Shown here piece by piece: positions 41,257 to 50,225 of a stretch of DNA of 64,000 nucleotides. The position numbers and the translations under genes are program-made. The notes under the pieces were generated by a model. It made no database searches. It saw nothing but the letters and a program-made list of their open reading frames with translations, and was not told where the DNA came from. Origin of the DNA: Mycolicibacterium poriferae (lineage in GTDB: Bacteria > Actinomycetota > Actinomycetes > Mycobacteriales > Mycobacteriaceae); contig NZ_AP022570.1 of assembly GCF_010728325.1 (NCBI RefSeq), forward strand, positions 5,146,001-5,210,000, written 5' to 3'. Position 1 is the stretch's first letter. Each line of letters starts with the position of its first letter.

Positions 41257-41313
41257 GCGGCGCCAGGTCGCGGTGGGGGTGGTCGTAGGCGCCCGACTGT
41301 TGGGCCCTGCCGC

Positions 41314-42747
41314 TCATCCGTATGCCGGATAGCGGTGCTCCCAGAACGCCAGCTGTGCGGCGCGGTGCCCCATCGCGGTACCGCTCTCGCGACCCAGAAT
41401 CATCGTCGGCCCACCGACGCCGTCGTAGCGTTCCCACGGCTCTCCCCCACGGATGAATTCCAGCCACAGCTGCTGAATCGCCTCAGACATGCCGCGCGCC
41501 GCGTCATCCGCGCCGGCCAAGCCCGGCGCAGCGGCCAGGTTGCCGAAGACCAACGGCAGGCACGAGTCGTGGCAGGCTCCCAGTTCGGGCCGGGGCGACG
41601 GCCACTGCAGTTCGTAGCGGAACACCGCGTTGCCGCGCTCGGCGTGTGCCCGCACGAATTGCTCGGTGGGCGCGGTGAAGTGGTAGTCGGTGACGAGCGC
41701 GCCGGCGACGTCCCGAAGCGAGTTGTGGTCGGCGTGGTAGGCCGCCAGCACGGCGTCGACATCGTGACCCTGCCCCGCGAGCGCCTGCGCCCGCTGCCGG
41801 ACGTACCGCTCGGTGACGACATCGTCGCCCAGCGTCGCATCGAAGATGCGCCACTCGTCGCGGGTCGACCCGGCGAGCACGGGGATCGCCGGCATGGCAC
41901 GCGTGCGAGCGACCACCAAGGGATGTTCGACGATGACGTCGCCGTCGAGGCAGGGATGGAACGGGCCCTGCGGCGGCACGAATCCGGGGTCGATACCGCC
42001 TTGCGCGGCAAGGATCTGCTCGACGCTCGGTTCGCCGGCGCGGCCGACGGCGCCCGTGAACTGCTCGGCGACGGCTGATGCGGCCGCGGTGGAGCGCACG
42101 CGTTCGAGGCCGCCGCTCTGCAGGATGGCCCGGTCGAACAAGTCGCACCCGCTCGCCATCAGGGTGGCCACGGCGATCGCGCCGGAGGACTGCCCCGCCG
42201 CGGTGACGGCATCGGGGTCGCCGCCGAACGCGCCGATGTTCTCGCGTATCCACTGCAGCGCGCACTTCTGGTCGCGCAGTGTCAGATTGGTGGAGCCGGC
42301 CCCGTGCCAGTCGGGCGCGTAGAGGCACCCCAGCGCGCCGAGGCGGAAGTTCATCGTCACCACCACGATGTCACCGCGGCGGGCCAGCTGTGATCCGTCG
42401 AGCAGCGGAGCGGACCCGTGCCCCTGGGTCTGTCCGCCGCCGTGCAGGAAGACGAGCACGGGCCGGCGGGCGTCGTCGGCCGCGGGTGTCCAGATGTTGA
42501 GCGTCAGGCAGTCCTCGCTCATCGTCAGTCCACGCTTGGCCAGCCGCTCGGGTGAGATGGCTTGCGGAGGGATGGGTCCGAATACCGTCGCATCGCGGAT
42601 TCCCGCCCAACTCTGCGTCGGTTGTGTTGGCCGCCAACGGCGCTCGCCGATCGGCGGGGCGGCGTAGGGCACCCCGCGGAACACGACGACGTCGTCGCTG
42701 GTATCTCCGCGCAGCGTGCCGAGCGCGGTGTGGGCCAGTGCGGTCAC
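41314..42747 (-). CDS. Type B carboxylesterase
   Basis: A 477-residue alpha/beta hydrolase. The oxyanion hole is in VFLHGGGQTQG, the nucleophile elbow is AGQSSGAIAV with Ser near residue 195, and SEDCLTLNIWTP is the type B signature. An acidic residue and a His (GACHDSCLPLVFGN) complete the likely triad. The elbow reads GQSSG instead of the usual GESAG. No signal peptide is seen, so it is cytoplasmic. It is last in a five-gene operon; the GTG overlaps the VOC stop (GTGA). Confidence 0.9.
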   Translation of the reverse strand: MTALAHTALGTLRGDTSDDVVVFRGVPYAAPPIGERRWRPTQPTQSWAGIRDATVFGPIPPQAISPERLAKRGLTMSEDCLTLNIWTPAADDARRPVLVFLHGGGQTQGHGSAPLLDGSQLARRGDIVVVTMNFRLGALGCLYAPDWHGAGSTNLTLRDQKCALQWIRENIGAFGGDPDAVTAAGQSSGAIAVATLMASGCDLFDRAILQSGGLERVRSTAAASAVAEQFTGAVGRAGEPSVEQILAAQGGIDPGFVPPQGPFHPCLDGDVIVEHPLVVARTRAMPAIPVLAGSTRDEWRIFDATLGDDVVTERYVRQRAQALAGQGHDVDAVLAAYHADHNSLRDVAGALVTDYHFTAPTEQFVRAHAERGNAVFRYELQWPSPRPELGACHDSCLPLVFGNLAAAPGLAGADDAARGMSEAIQQLWLEFIRGGEPWERYDGVGGPTMILGRESGTAMGHRAAQLAFWEHRYPAYG

Positions 42748-43250
42748 GAACGTTCCGTCAGGGGGTGGGCCCTGGCCATCTCGCCGCTGAGTATCTGGGC
42801 GAGGAAGTCGCGGCCCTTGAAGCTCACCACCTCCACGCGCAGCCCGCTGCGCGGGTCGCGCAGGAACGCCACGCCGGCCCCGGTGCGTTCCAGCTCCCAC
42901 CCCTCGTCCTGCAGGCGCGCCACGTCGTCGCGCCAACGCTGGGCGTAGTAGCCGACGTGGTGCATGCCGCCGAGCTTCGGTGCGGCGAAGATCGAGTCCG
43001 AGGCCGCGACGACCTCGATCAGCTCCAGGTACGGCGGGCCGGACGCCGAGAACGCTATGCGCACAGACTGATCGTCGGCGGAGCCGTCCGGACGGGTGAA
43101 GCCGCTGCGCATCTCGAACGGCGCCGCCCAGGTGATCTGCATGGCGCCGGCGAGCGACTGCATCGCGGGCAGCAGATCGGGCACCAGGTGGCCCACGTGA
43201 TAGACGTTGTCGAAGGCCGACGCGGCGAGCGTCTCGAGGGTGGGGTCCAT
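42744..43250 (-). CDS. VOC (glyoxalase/dioxygenase fold) protein
   Basis: A 168-residue vicinal-oxygen-chelate protein. NVYHVGHLVPDL supplies the first strand His, LELIEVV and GMHHVGYYAQ the second module, and GLRVEVVSFKG the last. Possible metal ligands are His near residue 20, His in GMHHVG and Glu in RVEVV. Its ATG lies one base after the DUF1214 stop, so translation is coupled. It might isomerise, cleave or lyse an operon intermediate; this is inference. Confidence 0.8.
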   Translation of the reverse strand: MDPTLETLAASAFDNVYHVGHLVPDLLPAMQSLAGAMQITWAAPFEMRSGFTRPDGSADDQSVRIAFSASGPPYLELIEVVAASDSIFAAPKLGGMHHVGYYAQRWRDDVARLQDEGWELERTGAGVAFLRDPRSGLRVEVVSFKGRDFLAQILSGEMARAHPLTERS

Positions 43251-43251
43251 G

Positions 43252-44496
43252 TCAGATCCGGTATCGGCGGCGGATGGCGTCGAAGCGGGCGTGTAACTGC
43301 GCGGCCCGCTCGTCGGGCGTGACGCGGCGGGTGCCGGATGGCAGGGCGCTGTCCACGTGCGCGCGGGGGACGACCGCGGTCCGCACGTCGGGCAGTTGCC
43401 GGCTTCCGATCACGCGCATGGTCAGGTAGCCCTCGGCGAACTGTTGGGTGTCGATCCAGTTGTGCACGCCCGGATCATCGTGGGCCAACACAAGTCGTAC
43501 CCGACCGTCAGCGTCGACCGCCGATCGGCTCGGGGTGTAGCTCACCGGCCGGTACAGATAGTCCATGCTGTTCCAGAATGCCCCCATGTTGGTCAGCATC
43601 CAGAATTCGCCGTGGTCGGCGAACTCGACGATCAGCGCCTCGTCGGCCGCCAGACGCCACGGCATCGTGACGATGAGCCGGCCACGCCGGGCGTCACGTT
43701 GTTCTGCGGTGCCCGAAAACCGCGCGCCGGGAAACACGTTGGGCTCGGGTTCGCCGAACAGCGAACCGATCTGCAGCTCACGGTCGGGCCAGTCGGTCAT
43801 CACGCCGGTCAGGAAGTCACCGGCCCACTGCATCGACTCGATGATGTCCTGAGGCGTCGGCGGTGGCCGTGGCGTATCCATGTCGACGCGTTCGATGCTG
43901 AACTGTGCCGAGCGTTCCTCCCAGGAGTCGAAGCCCTGGCGCATGAACAGCTTGCGGGAGCCCGGCTTGGTGGGCAGCCAATTCGGTTCTCGCCGGGCAC
44001 CTCCCACGTAGAGCACGAAGCTGCCGTCGGGTTCGATCACCAGATCGTCGCCGGTGATGTTCGCCTCGGGTGTGTCGCCGAACGGCTCGTGCAGGTTCGG
44101 GTGATCAGCGCCGTAGTACACGTCCTTGTCGGGACGCGGCCCCTGCACGGTGAAGTTGATGAAGCGCGCCGTGCCGCGGTTGCCGGCGATCCGGTAGGTC
44201 GACGCACCGTCGATCCAGGCCTGCAGGTAGACGAAATCGGCGTTGTCGCCGCCGAGTTTTCGGCTGGGCCCGCAGAACGGGTGGATCATCGGGTAGCGGG
44301 TGTTCCGGGTCTCCAGCGCGAGATCGTAGGCCTGACCGAGGTTCTGGGTGAGGTAGCGGAACGCGTCAGCGCGCTGCAGGGCGTTGGCCGGCGAGGTGTC
44401 CTTGAAGGCAAGGTCTCCCGCCGCTTTGAGCCGGTCGCAGAAGTGGTGCCACGCCGCACGCAGCGCCTCGTCGTCTGCGGCGTCCCCGAAGGCCAT
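43252..44496 (-). CDS. DUF1214 domain protein
   Basis: A 414-residue protein with no signal peptide. The middle segment YLQAWIDGASTYRIAGNRGTARFINFTVQG and the C-terminal WMLTNMGAFWNSMDYLYRPVSYTPSRSAVDADGRVRLVLAHDDPG match the DUF1214 type seen in many mycobacterial catabolic clusters. Its ATG overlaps the sulfotransferase stop by one base. DUF1214 proteins have no settled biochemical role; the acid/aromatic-rich strands suggest a beta-sandwich binding fold. Confidence 0.78.
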   Translation of the reverse strand: MAFGDAADDEALRAAWHHFCDRLKAAGDLAFKDTSPANALQRADAFRYLTQNLGQAYDLALETRNTRYPMIHPFCGPSRKLGGDNADFVYLQAWIDGASTYRIAGNRGTARFINFTVQGPRPDKDVYYGADHPNLHEPFGDTPEANITGDDLVIEPDGSFVLYVGGARREPNWLPTKPGSRKLFMRQGFDSWEERSAQFSIERVDMDTPRPPPTPQDIIESMQWAGDFLTGVMTDWPDRELQIGSLFGEPEPNVFPGARFSGTAEQRDARRGRLIVTMPWRLAADEALIVEFADHGEFWMLTNMGAFWNSMDYLYRPVSYTPSRSAVDADGRVRLVLAHDDPGVHNWIDTQQFAEGYLTMRVIGSRQLPDVRTAVVPRAHVDSALPSGTRRVTPDERAAQLHARFDAIRRRYRI

Positions 44497-45647
44497 CAGA
44501 GCCTCGCTTCGATGTCGATACCGAACCGCTCCCGGTAGCCGGCGAACTCCTCGTGCAGGTCGTGCACCGGTACCGGCAGGACGTCGGTGGAGTAGCGGAA
44601 CTTCCCATACCGATCGCTGCGGTTGGTCGCGAGGTAGTCGCACATCGACTTCTCGGCCGCGTTCGTGAACGGCACACCGGCGAAGCCGTAGAAGCCGTCG
44701 ATCGTCGCGACCGGGTCGGCGACGAAGTCGCGGTAGCGGACGTGGTGGATGCGCGGGTCGTCCACCCACGGGTCGGTGAGGTAGGCATGGAAGTTCGCCC
44801 GCGAGTTCTCGATCGTGGCCTGCGCGTACCGGCGCCAATCCAGTGTCCCGGCCAGGCTTTCGTTGATCTGGCCGAACGCCACGATCTGCGAGGCGAGCAC
44901 CTGCACCGGATCGCGGTGTACCCATACGATGCGGGCATCCGGGTAGGTGTCGAACAGGGCTCGCAGACGGCGGCCGTGAAAGCCTTTGATTACCCAGCGC
45001 TTCGGCGGGCGGGTGTATTGGATGTGCTGCAGCATCATGCGGTGCAGGGTGTATTGCGCGTGATGGTCCTGGGCGAAGTTCTGAATCGTGACCGGGACGC
45101 GCCACCAGGCGCTGGGGTTCATCGCGCGAAAGTCGAAGGCCCAGGTGCGTTCACACTCGGGCAGCCCGTCGCCGAGCAGATCGTTGTAGGGGTGGCTGAC
45201 AATCCACGGCGGAATTCGCTCGAGAATGTCACGCCAGTCCGCGTCGGCCCGGGCCCGGCGCGGGTCGTCGGCGTCGGCCGGACCGGGTGGCGGCGAGGGG
45301 TACATGACCTCCCAGAACCGCAGCGCGCGGGAATCCTCGTCCTCGGCGAGCAGGGCATGCAGCAGCGTCGTCCCCGAACGCGGCTCACCGGTGGCGAACA
45401 GCGGCGCGATGATCCGTTCCGCGGCAACAGGGAGCCGGGCACGGTCGGCGATGAAGCGCAGCCGGCTGATCAGCAGTCCGGTGATCGTGTCCGTGGCCGC
45501 CTGCACGCCGGCGTCGTCGAGGCGGGCGCCGTTGAGTCGGTCGACGACCAGCGCCACGCGGGCGGGCACGGTGTCATCACCGAAGTCACTGAGTCCGGTC
45601 TTGTGCTGTGCGGTGGTGACGAGGACGTCGGCGTCGAGGATGGTCAT
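44496..45647 (-). CDS. PAPS-dependent sulfotransferase family protein
   Basis: A 383-residue enzyme. FATGEPRSGTTLLHALLAEDEDSRAL is the 5'-phosphosulfate-binding loop, IVWVHRDPVQVLAS the 3'-phosphate-binding strand, and HHVRYRDFVADPVATIDGFYGFAGVPF the C-terminal motif. Mycobacteria have many such Stf enzymes for sulfolipids and other metabolites. It is second in the operon, overlapping the LLM gene by four bases. The substrate is unknown: a hydroxylated lipid, sterol or xenobiotic is possible. Confidence 0.88.
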   Translation of the reverse strand: MTILDADVLVTTAQHKTGLSDFGDDTVPARVALVVDRLNGARLDDAGVQAATDTITGLLISRLRFIADRARLPVAAERIIAPLFATGEPRSGTTLLHALLAEDEDSRALRFWEVMYPSPPPGPADADDPRRARADADWRDILERIPPWIVSHPYNDLLGDGLPECERTWAFDFRAMNPSAWWRVPVTIQNFAQDHHAQYTLHRMMLQHIQYTRPPKRWVIKGFHGRRLRALFDTYPDARIVWVHRDPVQVLASQIVAFGQINESLAGTLDWRRYAQATIENSRANFHAYLTDPWVDDPRIHHVRYRDFVADPVATIDGFYGFAGVPFTNAAEKSMCDYLATNRSDRYGKFRYSTDVLPVPVHDLHEEFAGYRERFGIDIEARL

Positions 45648-46768
45648 CGGGTGCTTCCTGTGAGTGTCAGCAGTGCGTCCTCGACCTCGCGAACCTTGCT
45701 CGGTGATGCGGCGGCGTAGTCCTGACCGGCCATCGCGCTGTAATCGAGCACCGAGACGACCCGTGCGCCCGCCTCGCCGAACGCCGCGATCTGTTCGGCG
45801 GCCCGCTTCGGTGTGCCATGAGGGACCACCGACAGGATCGCGGCGGGGTCGACCTCGTCGAGGAGTCGCAGCAGTCTGTCGCGGGTCAGCGCACGCGGGT
45901 CGATGTCCTGGATGCCGCGCCAGCGCTCCCCCATCGGATGGTCAAATCCGGCGGCTCGCAGCGCGTCCGCCGTCAGCTGCAGCACCAGCGACTTCACCAG
46001 TGGACGCTGCATGATCACGTCCAGTTCGTCGGGCTCACCGATGAGGCAGACCACCATCTTCGCGGGGGTGATCGCATCGGGGTCGCGGCCTGCCTGCTCG
46101 GCGGCCTCCCGAATGCGCACCAGCTGGGCGGCATAGATGTCCGGTTCGGCGCTGCCAGTGGGCCACCAGCCGTCGCCCAGTTCTCCGACGAGCCGCAGCA
46201 TGCGCGGGCCGTTGGCCCCGATCCAGATCGGTGGCGTCCCGGTGTGGTGCGGCTCGGCGTCCAGCCGGGCGTGCTCCAGTGTGAAGAATTCGCCCTCGAA
46301 GTCGACCGGGCCCGCAGTACTCCACAGCGACCTGATCAGCCGGACCGCCTCGGCGAACCGGCTCACGGCGGCTCGGTCGTCGAAGCCGTAGGGGGCCAGG
46401 TTCTCCCGCTCGCCGGCACCCAGCCCCAGGATGAACCGGCCGTCCGAAAGATGGCTCAGCGTCAGCGCCGACTGGGCCAGCATCACCGGGTGGCGGCGGA
46501 CCGTGTCCACGACGCTGGTGGCCAACCGGGTCCGTGCGGTGCGCGCGGCGACCGCGCCGGCGAGGGGAAGGACGTCCAGATAGCGGTGCGGCGACGGCGA
46601 CGCGTGCGCGAGGTCGGTGAACTCTGGCGTCCAGATCGAGTCCGGCCAGAAGCTCACCAGGTGATCAGGCATCCAGATCGAGTGGTAGCGGCCGTCGTCG
46701 AGCGCGTCCAGAGTGCGGAGATCCAGCGGCAGAGTGGTCCGGAAGAACGCGGCCAGCTCCAGGGGCAT
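45644..46768 (-). CDS. LLM-class (F420-dependent) oxidoreductase
   Basis: A TIM-barrel luciferase-like protein of 374 residues. MPDHLVSFWPDS, RTRLATSVVDTVRRHPVMLAQSALTLSHLSDGRFILGLGAGE and PPIWIGANGPRMLRLVGELGDGWWPTG are typical of mycobacterial F420-using members. The ATG at 46768 is used; the TTG three codons upstream is less likely. It is the first gene of the operon that runs to 41314. It may oxidise or reduce the substrate handled by the sulfotransferase, VOC and esterase. Confidence 0.88.
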   Translation of the reverse strand: MPLELAAFFRTTLPLDLRTLDALDDGRYHSIWMPDHLVSFWPDSIWTPEFTDLAHASPSPHRYLDVLPLAGAVAARTARTRLATSVVDTVRRHPVMLAQSALTLSHLSDGRFILGLGAGERENLAPYGFDDRAAVSRFAEAVRLIRSLWSTAGPVDFEGEFFTLEHARLDAEPHHTGTPPIWIGANGPRMLRLVGELGDGWWPTGSAEPDIYAAQLVRIREAAEQAGRDPDAITPAKMVVCLIGEPDELDVIMQRPLVKSLVLQLTADALRAAGFDHPMGERWRGIQDIDPRALTRDRLLRLLDEVDPAAILSVVPHGTPKRAAEQIAAFGEAGARVVSVLDYSAMAGQDYAAASPSKVREVEDALLTLTGSTR

Positions 46769-46897
46769 GCAGCGCAAGCTACCGCAGGACCGGGGCTACG
46801 TCTGCCGAATGCTGTGCATCCGCTCAGCAGGTCAGGGAGCGGTGAACGACCCGGACTCGAAGGGGGTGATCGTCGACAACGCGACGGGCCAAAAAAG

Positions 46898-46970
46898 TGG
46901 AGCTAAGGGGAATCGAACCCCTGACCTACTCGATGCGAACGAGTCGCGCTACCAACTGCGCCATAGCCCC
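46898..46970 (-). tRNA. tRNA-Ala (anticodon CGC)
   Basis: On the minus strand a full cloverleaf runs from GGGGCTA to TAGCTCC plus discriminator A. The anticodon stem ACTCG/CGAGT encloses TTCGCAT with anticodon CGC, reading GCG. The T arm carries GGTTCGATTCC. CCA is not encoded. Confidence 0.95.
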
Positions 46971-47022
46971 TGATACCGCTAAGGAGGTTACCAGTCCCCC
47001 GCGCGGCTGCCGAAATCGTGCG

Positions 47023-48105
47023 CTACTGACCGGCCGCCCGGGGCAGGTCGTAGTGCCGCGCGAACGCGACGTGCTCGAGGTGTTCGAACTCGGGGTCCTC
47101 GTCGTCGATCTCCAGGACCGCGGCACCTGGCCGGCGTAGCCGCGCCGGGGTGACGTCGAACTCCGGGTCGGCGGTGTTCTCCACACCCAACCGGGACCGG
47201 GCGATGCGCTGAGCGCGACGGCGCCGCAGCTGCTCCTCGATGCGGGTCTGGCGCCGCAGATAGGCCAGGTAGAGCAGCGTCACGGTGGCTACCGCGCCGA
47301 AGGTCCACCACATGGTCGACGACCACGTGAACGCGGCAACGGCACTGGCCAGCAGCAGCACCCCCATCACCGACAGGGTCCGCGCCCGGAAGCGGTACTT
47401 GCGTGCCGTCACGGCTTCGGCGGTGCTGGATTCGTGCCGGCGCCGACGGGCCGCGCTGATCGAGTCGGCGATGCGCAGATCGCCGTCCGAGGGCGCTTCC
47501 AGACCGGAGGAGTCGTCGACGTACTCGTACTCGTCGTCCTCACCGCCGGCGGAATCCTCGGCCCGCGCCGCCTTGACCCCAGCGTCGTCGGAGACGTCGG
47601 TGTCAGGTGAGACGACAGTGTCGTGGGCGTCGTCGGTGTCCTGCGAGTCATCGAAAGCCAACTGGTCGGAGTCGGCCGCCATCACAGGCTGCTCGACCGG
47701 CGTCGCCCGACCGGAGGGCAAGGCCTCCGAGTCCTCGACGACGTCGACGTCGAGATAGTCGGGCTCGTCCTGAGTTGCTTCGGCGGCCACCTTCACCATG
47801 GACCGCTGCGGCGCCCGGGCGCCGTCGTCGGCACGGACGTCGACGCGGGCGTCCTCGAGGTCGGCATCGATGTCCTCGTCGAGGTCGTCCTCGGACGGCC
47901 GCCAGTCCGGATCGCTGCGGTGCCCGGCCGCCGGTCCGCGCCGACGCAGCCGGACCGCGGTGCCGCTGTTGAGCACTCGGGTCGCCAGCGCGACGTCGCT
48001 GGTGCGTCGCACCGCGTCGCGCTTGCTGATCAGCATCGGCACCAGCACGAACAGCCAGAGCACGACGAGAGAAATCCAGAGAAGAGATTGGGGGATGCTT
48101 GGCAT
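47023..48105 (-). CDS. Divisome membrane receptor GlpR/SepX-like protein (Rv0996-like)
   Basis: A 360-residue membrane protein. An N-terminal span (SLLWISLVVLWLFVLVPML) starts at about residue 6. A long acidic, Asp/Glu-rich disordered region follows, then two further spans (LSVMGVLLLASAVAAFTW, TFGAVATVTLLYLAYL) near residues 255-300 and a basic RRQTRIEEQLRRRRAQRIARSR helix. Gene order galU-moeA/glp-rimJ-this gene matches the corynebacterial Glp/GlpR cell-division group and Streptomyces SepX. The ATG follows AAAGGAG. It has its own intergenic region of 143 bases, so likely its own promoter. Confidence 0.82.
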   Translation of the reverse strand: MPSIPQSLLWISLVVLWLFVLVPMLISKRDAVRRTSDVALATRVLNSGTAVRLRRRGPAAGHRSDPDWRPSEDDLDEDIDADLEDARVDVRADDGARAPQRSMVKVAAEATQDEPDYLDVDVVEDSEALPSGRATPVEQPVMAADSDQLAFDDSQDTDDAHDTVVSPDTDVSDDAGVKAARAEDSAGGEDDEYEYVDDSSGLEAPSDGDLRIADSISAARRRRHESSTAEAVTARKYRFRARTLSVMGVLLLASAVAAFTWSSTMWWTFGAVATVTLLYLAYLRRQTRIEEQLRRRRAQRIARSRLGVENTADPEFDVTPARLRRPGAAVLEIDDEDPEFEHLEHVAFARHYDLPRAAGQ

Positions 48106-48172
48106 GGCGCCTGCTCCTTTCCCCATCAGGCTAGGTCTGTGACCAGCGCATCCGTGGGCGGCGCGCCGAGAC

Positions 48173-48190
48173 AATTACACACCTGTAATT
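48173..48190. promoter_or_regulatory. Perfect palindrome upstream of glpR/sepX-like gene
   Basis: AATTACA-CACC-TGTAATT is an exact inverted repeat, 68 bases upstream of the ATG of the divisome receptor gene and in AT-rich DNA unlike its surroundings. It looks like a dimeric repressor or activator site. GTCACATGTGTCACA follows at 48212-48226. Confidence 0.55.
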
Positions 48191-48248
48191 CACTGAGTAC
48201 AAGCACCAACAGTCACATGTGTCACATCAGCAACAGAATTGACCGAGA

Positions 48249-48902
48249 TCAGGTCCACGCGGCGCGGCCGGCCCGTACCAGCGTCGCCGCCACCGAGCCG
48301 TTCAACTCCTCGACCGTCAGCGCCACCAGAAGATGATCGCGCCAGGCGCCGTCGACTTCGAGGTAGCGCTTGAGCAGCCCTTCCTCCCGAAAACCCGCCT
48401 TTGTTAGCACCGCCCGGCTGGCGGCGTTCTCGGGTCGCACGGTGGCCTCGACGCGGTGCAGCATGACCGGCCCGAAGCAGTGGTCGAGGCCCAGCGCCAA
48501 CGCCGCCGTCGCGACTCCCCCGCCGGTGACGCCGCTGGCCACCCAGTAGCCGATCCATGCCGAGCGCAGCGCACCGTGCGTGACGTTGCCGATCGTCAGC
48601 TGCCCGGCGAACTGACCGTCCAACTCGATCGCATACGGCAACATCCGCCCGCGCCGCGCCTCACCGCGCAGTCCCGAACACACCGACGGCCACGCCGAAA
48701 CCGAATGCCGCACTTCCCAATCGAGCTCGGTGACCGGTTCCCACGGCTCGAGGTGTGCCCGGTCGGCAAGCCGTGCGCGGCTCCACTGCGCGGCGTCCCG
48801 AAGCCGTATCGGACGCAACTTCACCACCCCGGCCGCCACCCGCAGCGGGCCGGCGGGCAACGGCCATCCCGGGTGCTGCGACCGCGAACTCCACAGGCTC
48901 AT
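48249..48902 (-). CDS. rimJ: GNAT acetyltransferase RimJ-like
   Basis: A 217-residue N-acetyltransferase. VKLRPIRLRDAAQWSRARLADRAHLEPWEP is the RimJ/RimL start, ASGVTGGGVATAALALGLDH the acetyl-CoA loop, and MLHRVEATVRPENAASRAVLTKAGFREEGLLKRYLEVDG the closing motif. It probably acetylates protein N-termini; the target is unknown. It is between glp and glpR, 21 bases after the former. ATG 48902 is preferred to GTG 48908. Confidence 0.88.
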   Translation of the reverse strand: MSLWSSRSQHPGWPLPAGPLRVAAGVVKLRPIRLRDAAQWSRARLADRAHLEPWEPVTELDWEVRHSVSAWPSVCSGLRGEARRGRMLPYAIELDGQFAGQLTIGNVTHGALRSAWIGYWVASGVTGGGVATAALALGLDHCFGPVMLHRVEATVRPENAASRAVLTKAGFREEGLLKRYLEVDGAWRDHLLVALTVEELNGSVAATLVRAGRAAWT

Positions 48903-48923
48903 CACCACGCACCCGGCCGCGCG

Positions 48924-50201
48924 TCAGCCGCGCTGAGCCAGGAAGGCCACGTCGACGACCTCACCGGTGCGGATCTGGTCGGCGTCGCTGGGCACCACCA
49001 CCAGACAGTTGGCCTCGGCCAGCGTCGCCAGCAGATGCGACGACGCACCCGGTGCGCCGCCGAGCGCCTGAACCAGATATTCGCCGGTGTCCTGATCCCG
49101 CATCAGCTGCCCGCGCAGGAAACCCTTGCGGCCGGCCACCGACGTGATCGGCGACAGCGCCCGGGCCTGCACGATGCGACGCATCGGCTGCCGCTTGCCG
49201 AGGGACAACCTGATCAACGGCCGCACCATCATCTCGAACACCACCAGCGCGCTGACCGGATTGGCCGGCAGCAGAAAGACCGGCACGCCGTCGGGACCGA
49301 GTTGACCGAACCCCTGCACCGAGCCGGGGTGCATCGCGATCCGGGCGACCTCCATGTCACCGAGCTCGCCGAGCACCGCGCGCACACCCTCGGCCGCGGC
49401 ACCGCCGACCGCACCGGCGATCACGATGACCTCGGCGCGGTTGAGCTGGCCCTCGACGGTTTCGCGCAGTTGCTTGGGGTCGGTCGAGACGATGCCGACC
49501 CGGTTCACGTCGGCGTCGGCATCACGACCGGCGGCGGCGAGCGCGTAGGAGTTCACGTCGTAGACCTGACCGTTGCCCGGGGTACGGCTGATGTCGACGA
49601 GCTCACCGCCGACCGACATCACCGACAGGCGCGGCCGCGGGTGCACCAGTACGCGCTCCCGGCCGACCGCGGCAAGCAACCCGACCTGGGCGGCGCCGAT
49701 GATGGTGCCGGCCCGGACCGCGACGTCACCGGGTTGCACGTCATCGCCCGTGCGCCGTACATACGCCCCCGACCGCACGCCGCGCAGCACCCGGACCCGG
49801 GAACCACCGCCGTCGGTCCAGCGCAGCGGCAGGACCGCGTCGGCGAGCGTCGGCATCGGCGCGCCGGTCTGGATCCGCGCCGCCTGCCGGGGCTGCAGCC
49901 TGCTCGGGGTCCGCTCACCCGCCTCGATCAGACCCATCACCGGAAGGCTGATCTCGCCGTCGGCAGACGCCTCGTCGTCCTCGTCGCCCTCGTCCTCCGG
50001 CGACCCGCGGAAACCGAGCACATCGACGCTGCGCACCGCGTAACCGTCGATCGCAGCCTGATCGAAACCCGGCAGCGGACGCTCGGTGACCACCTCTTCG
50101 GCGCACATCAGGCCTTGGGCTTCGGCGATCGCCACCCGAACCGGGCGCGGTGCCACCGCAGCCGCGGCCACTCGAGCCTGCTGCTCCTCAACCGAACGCA
50201 C
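48924..50201 (-). CDS. Gephyrin/MoeA-like protein, probable divisome factor Glp
   Basis: A 425-residue MoeA-fold protein. PGFDQAAIDGYAVR and LLPANPVSALVVFEMMVRP are MoeA landmarks. The active-site loop, normally SGGxSxGxxD, reads AGAVGGAAAEGV and lacks the catalytic Asp, so molybdenum insertion is doubtful. An acidic insertion (PEDEGDEDDEASADGE) is present near residue 67. In corynebacteria the homologue Glp binds FtsZ and the membrane protein GlpR encoded nearby; the same gene group is seen here. It is annotated as moeA1 in M. tuberculosis. Confidence 0.85.
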   Translation of the reverse strand: MRSVEEQQARVAAAAVAPRPVRVAIAEAQGLMCAEEVVTERPLPGFDQAAIDGYAVRSVDVLGFRGSPEDEGDEDDEASADGEISLPVMGLIEAGERTPSRLQPRQAARIQTGAPMPTLADAVLPLRWTDGGGSRVRVLRGVRSGAYVRRTGDDVQPGDVAVRAGTIIGAAQVGLLAAVGRERVLVHPRPRLSVMSVGGELVDISRTPGNGQVYDVNSYALAAAGRDADADVNRVGIVSTDPKQLRETVEGQLNRAEVIVIAGAVGGAAAEGVRAVLGELGDMEVARIAMHPGSVQGFGQLGPDGVPVFLLPANPVSALVVFEMMVRPLIRLSLGKRQPMRRIVQARALSPITSVAGRKGFLRGQLMRDQDTGEYLVQALGGAPGASSHLLATLAEANCLVVVPSDADQIRTGEVVDVAFLAQRG

Positions 50202-50225
50202 AACATGCCTTTCTCACCTGAAGAG

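Noticed and set aside
46713..46973. Plus-strand frame ending KGNRTPDLLDANESRYQLRHSP
   Set aside because: The tail is a translated antisense tRNA-Ala, a common annotation artefact.
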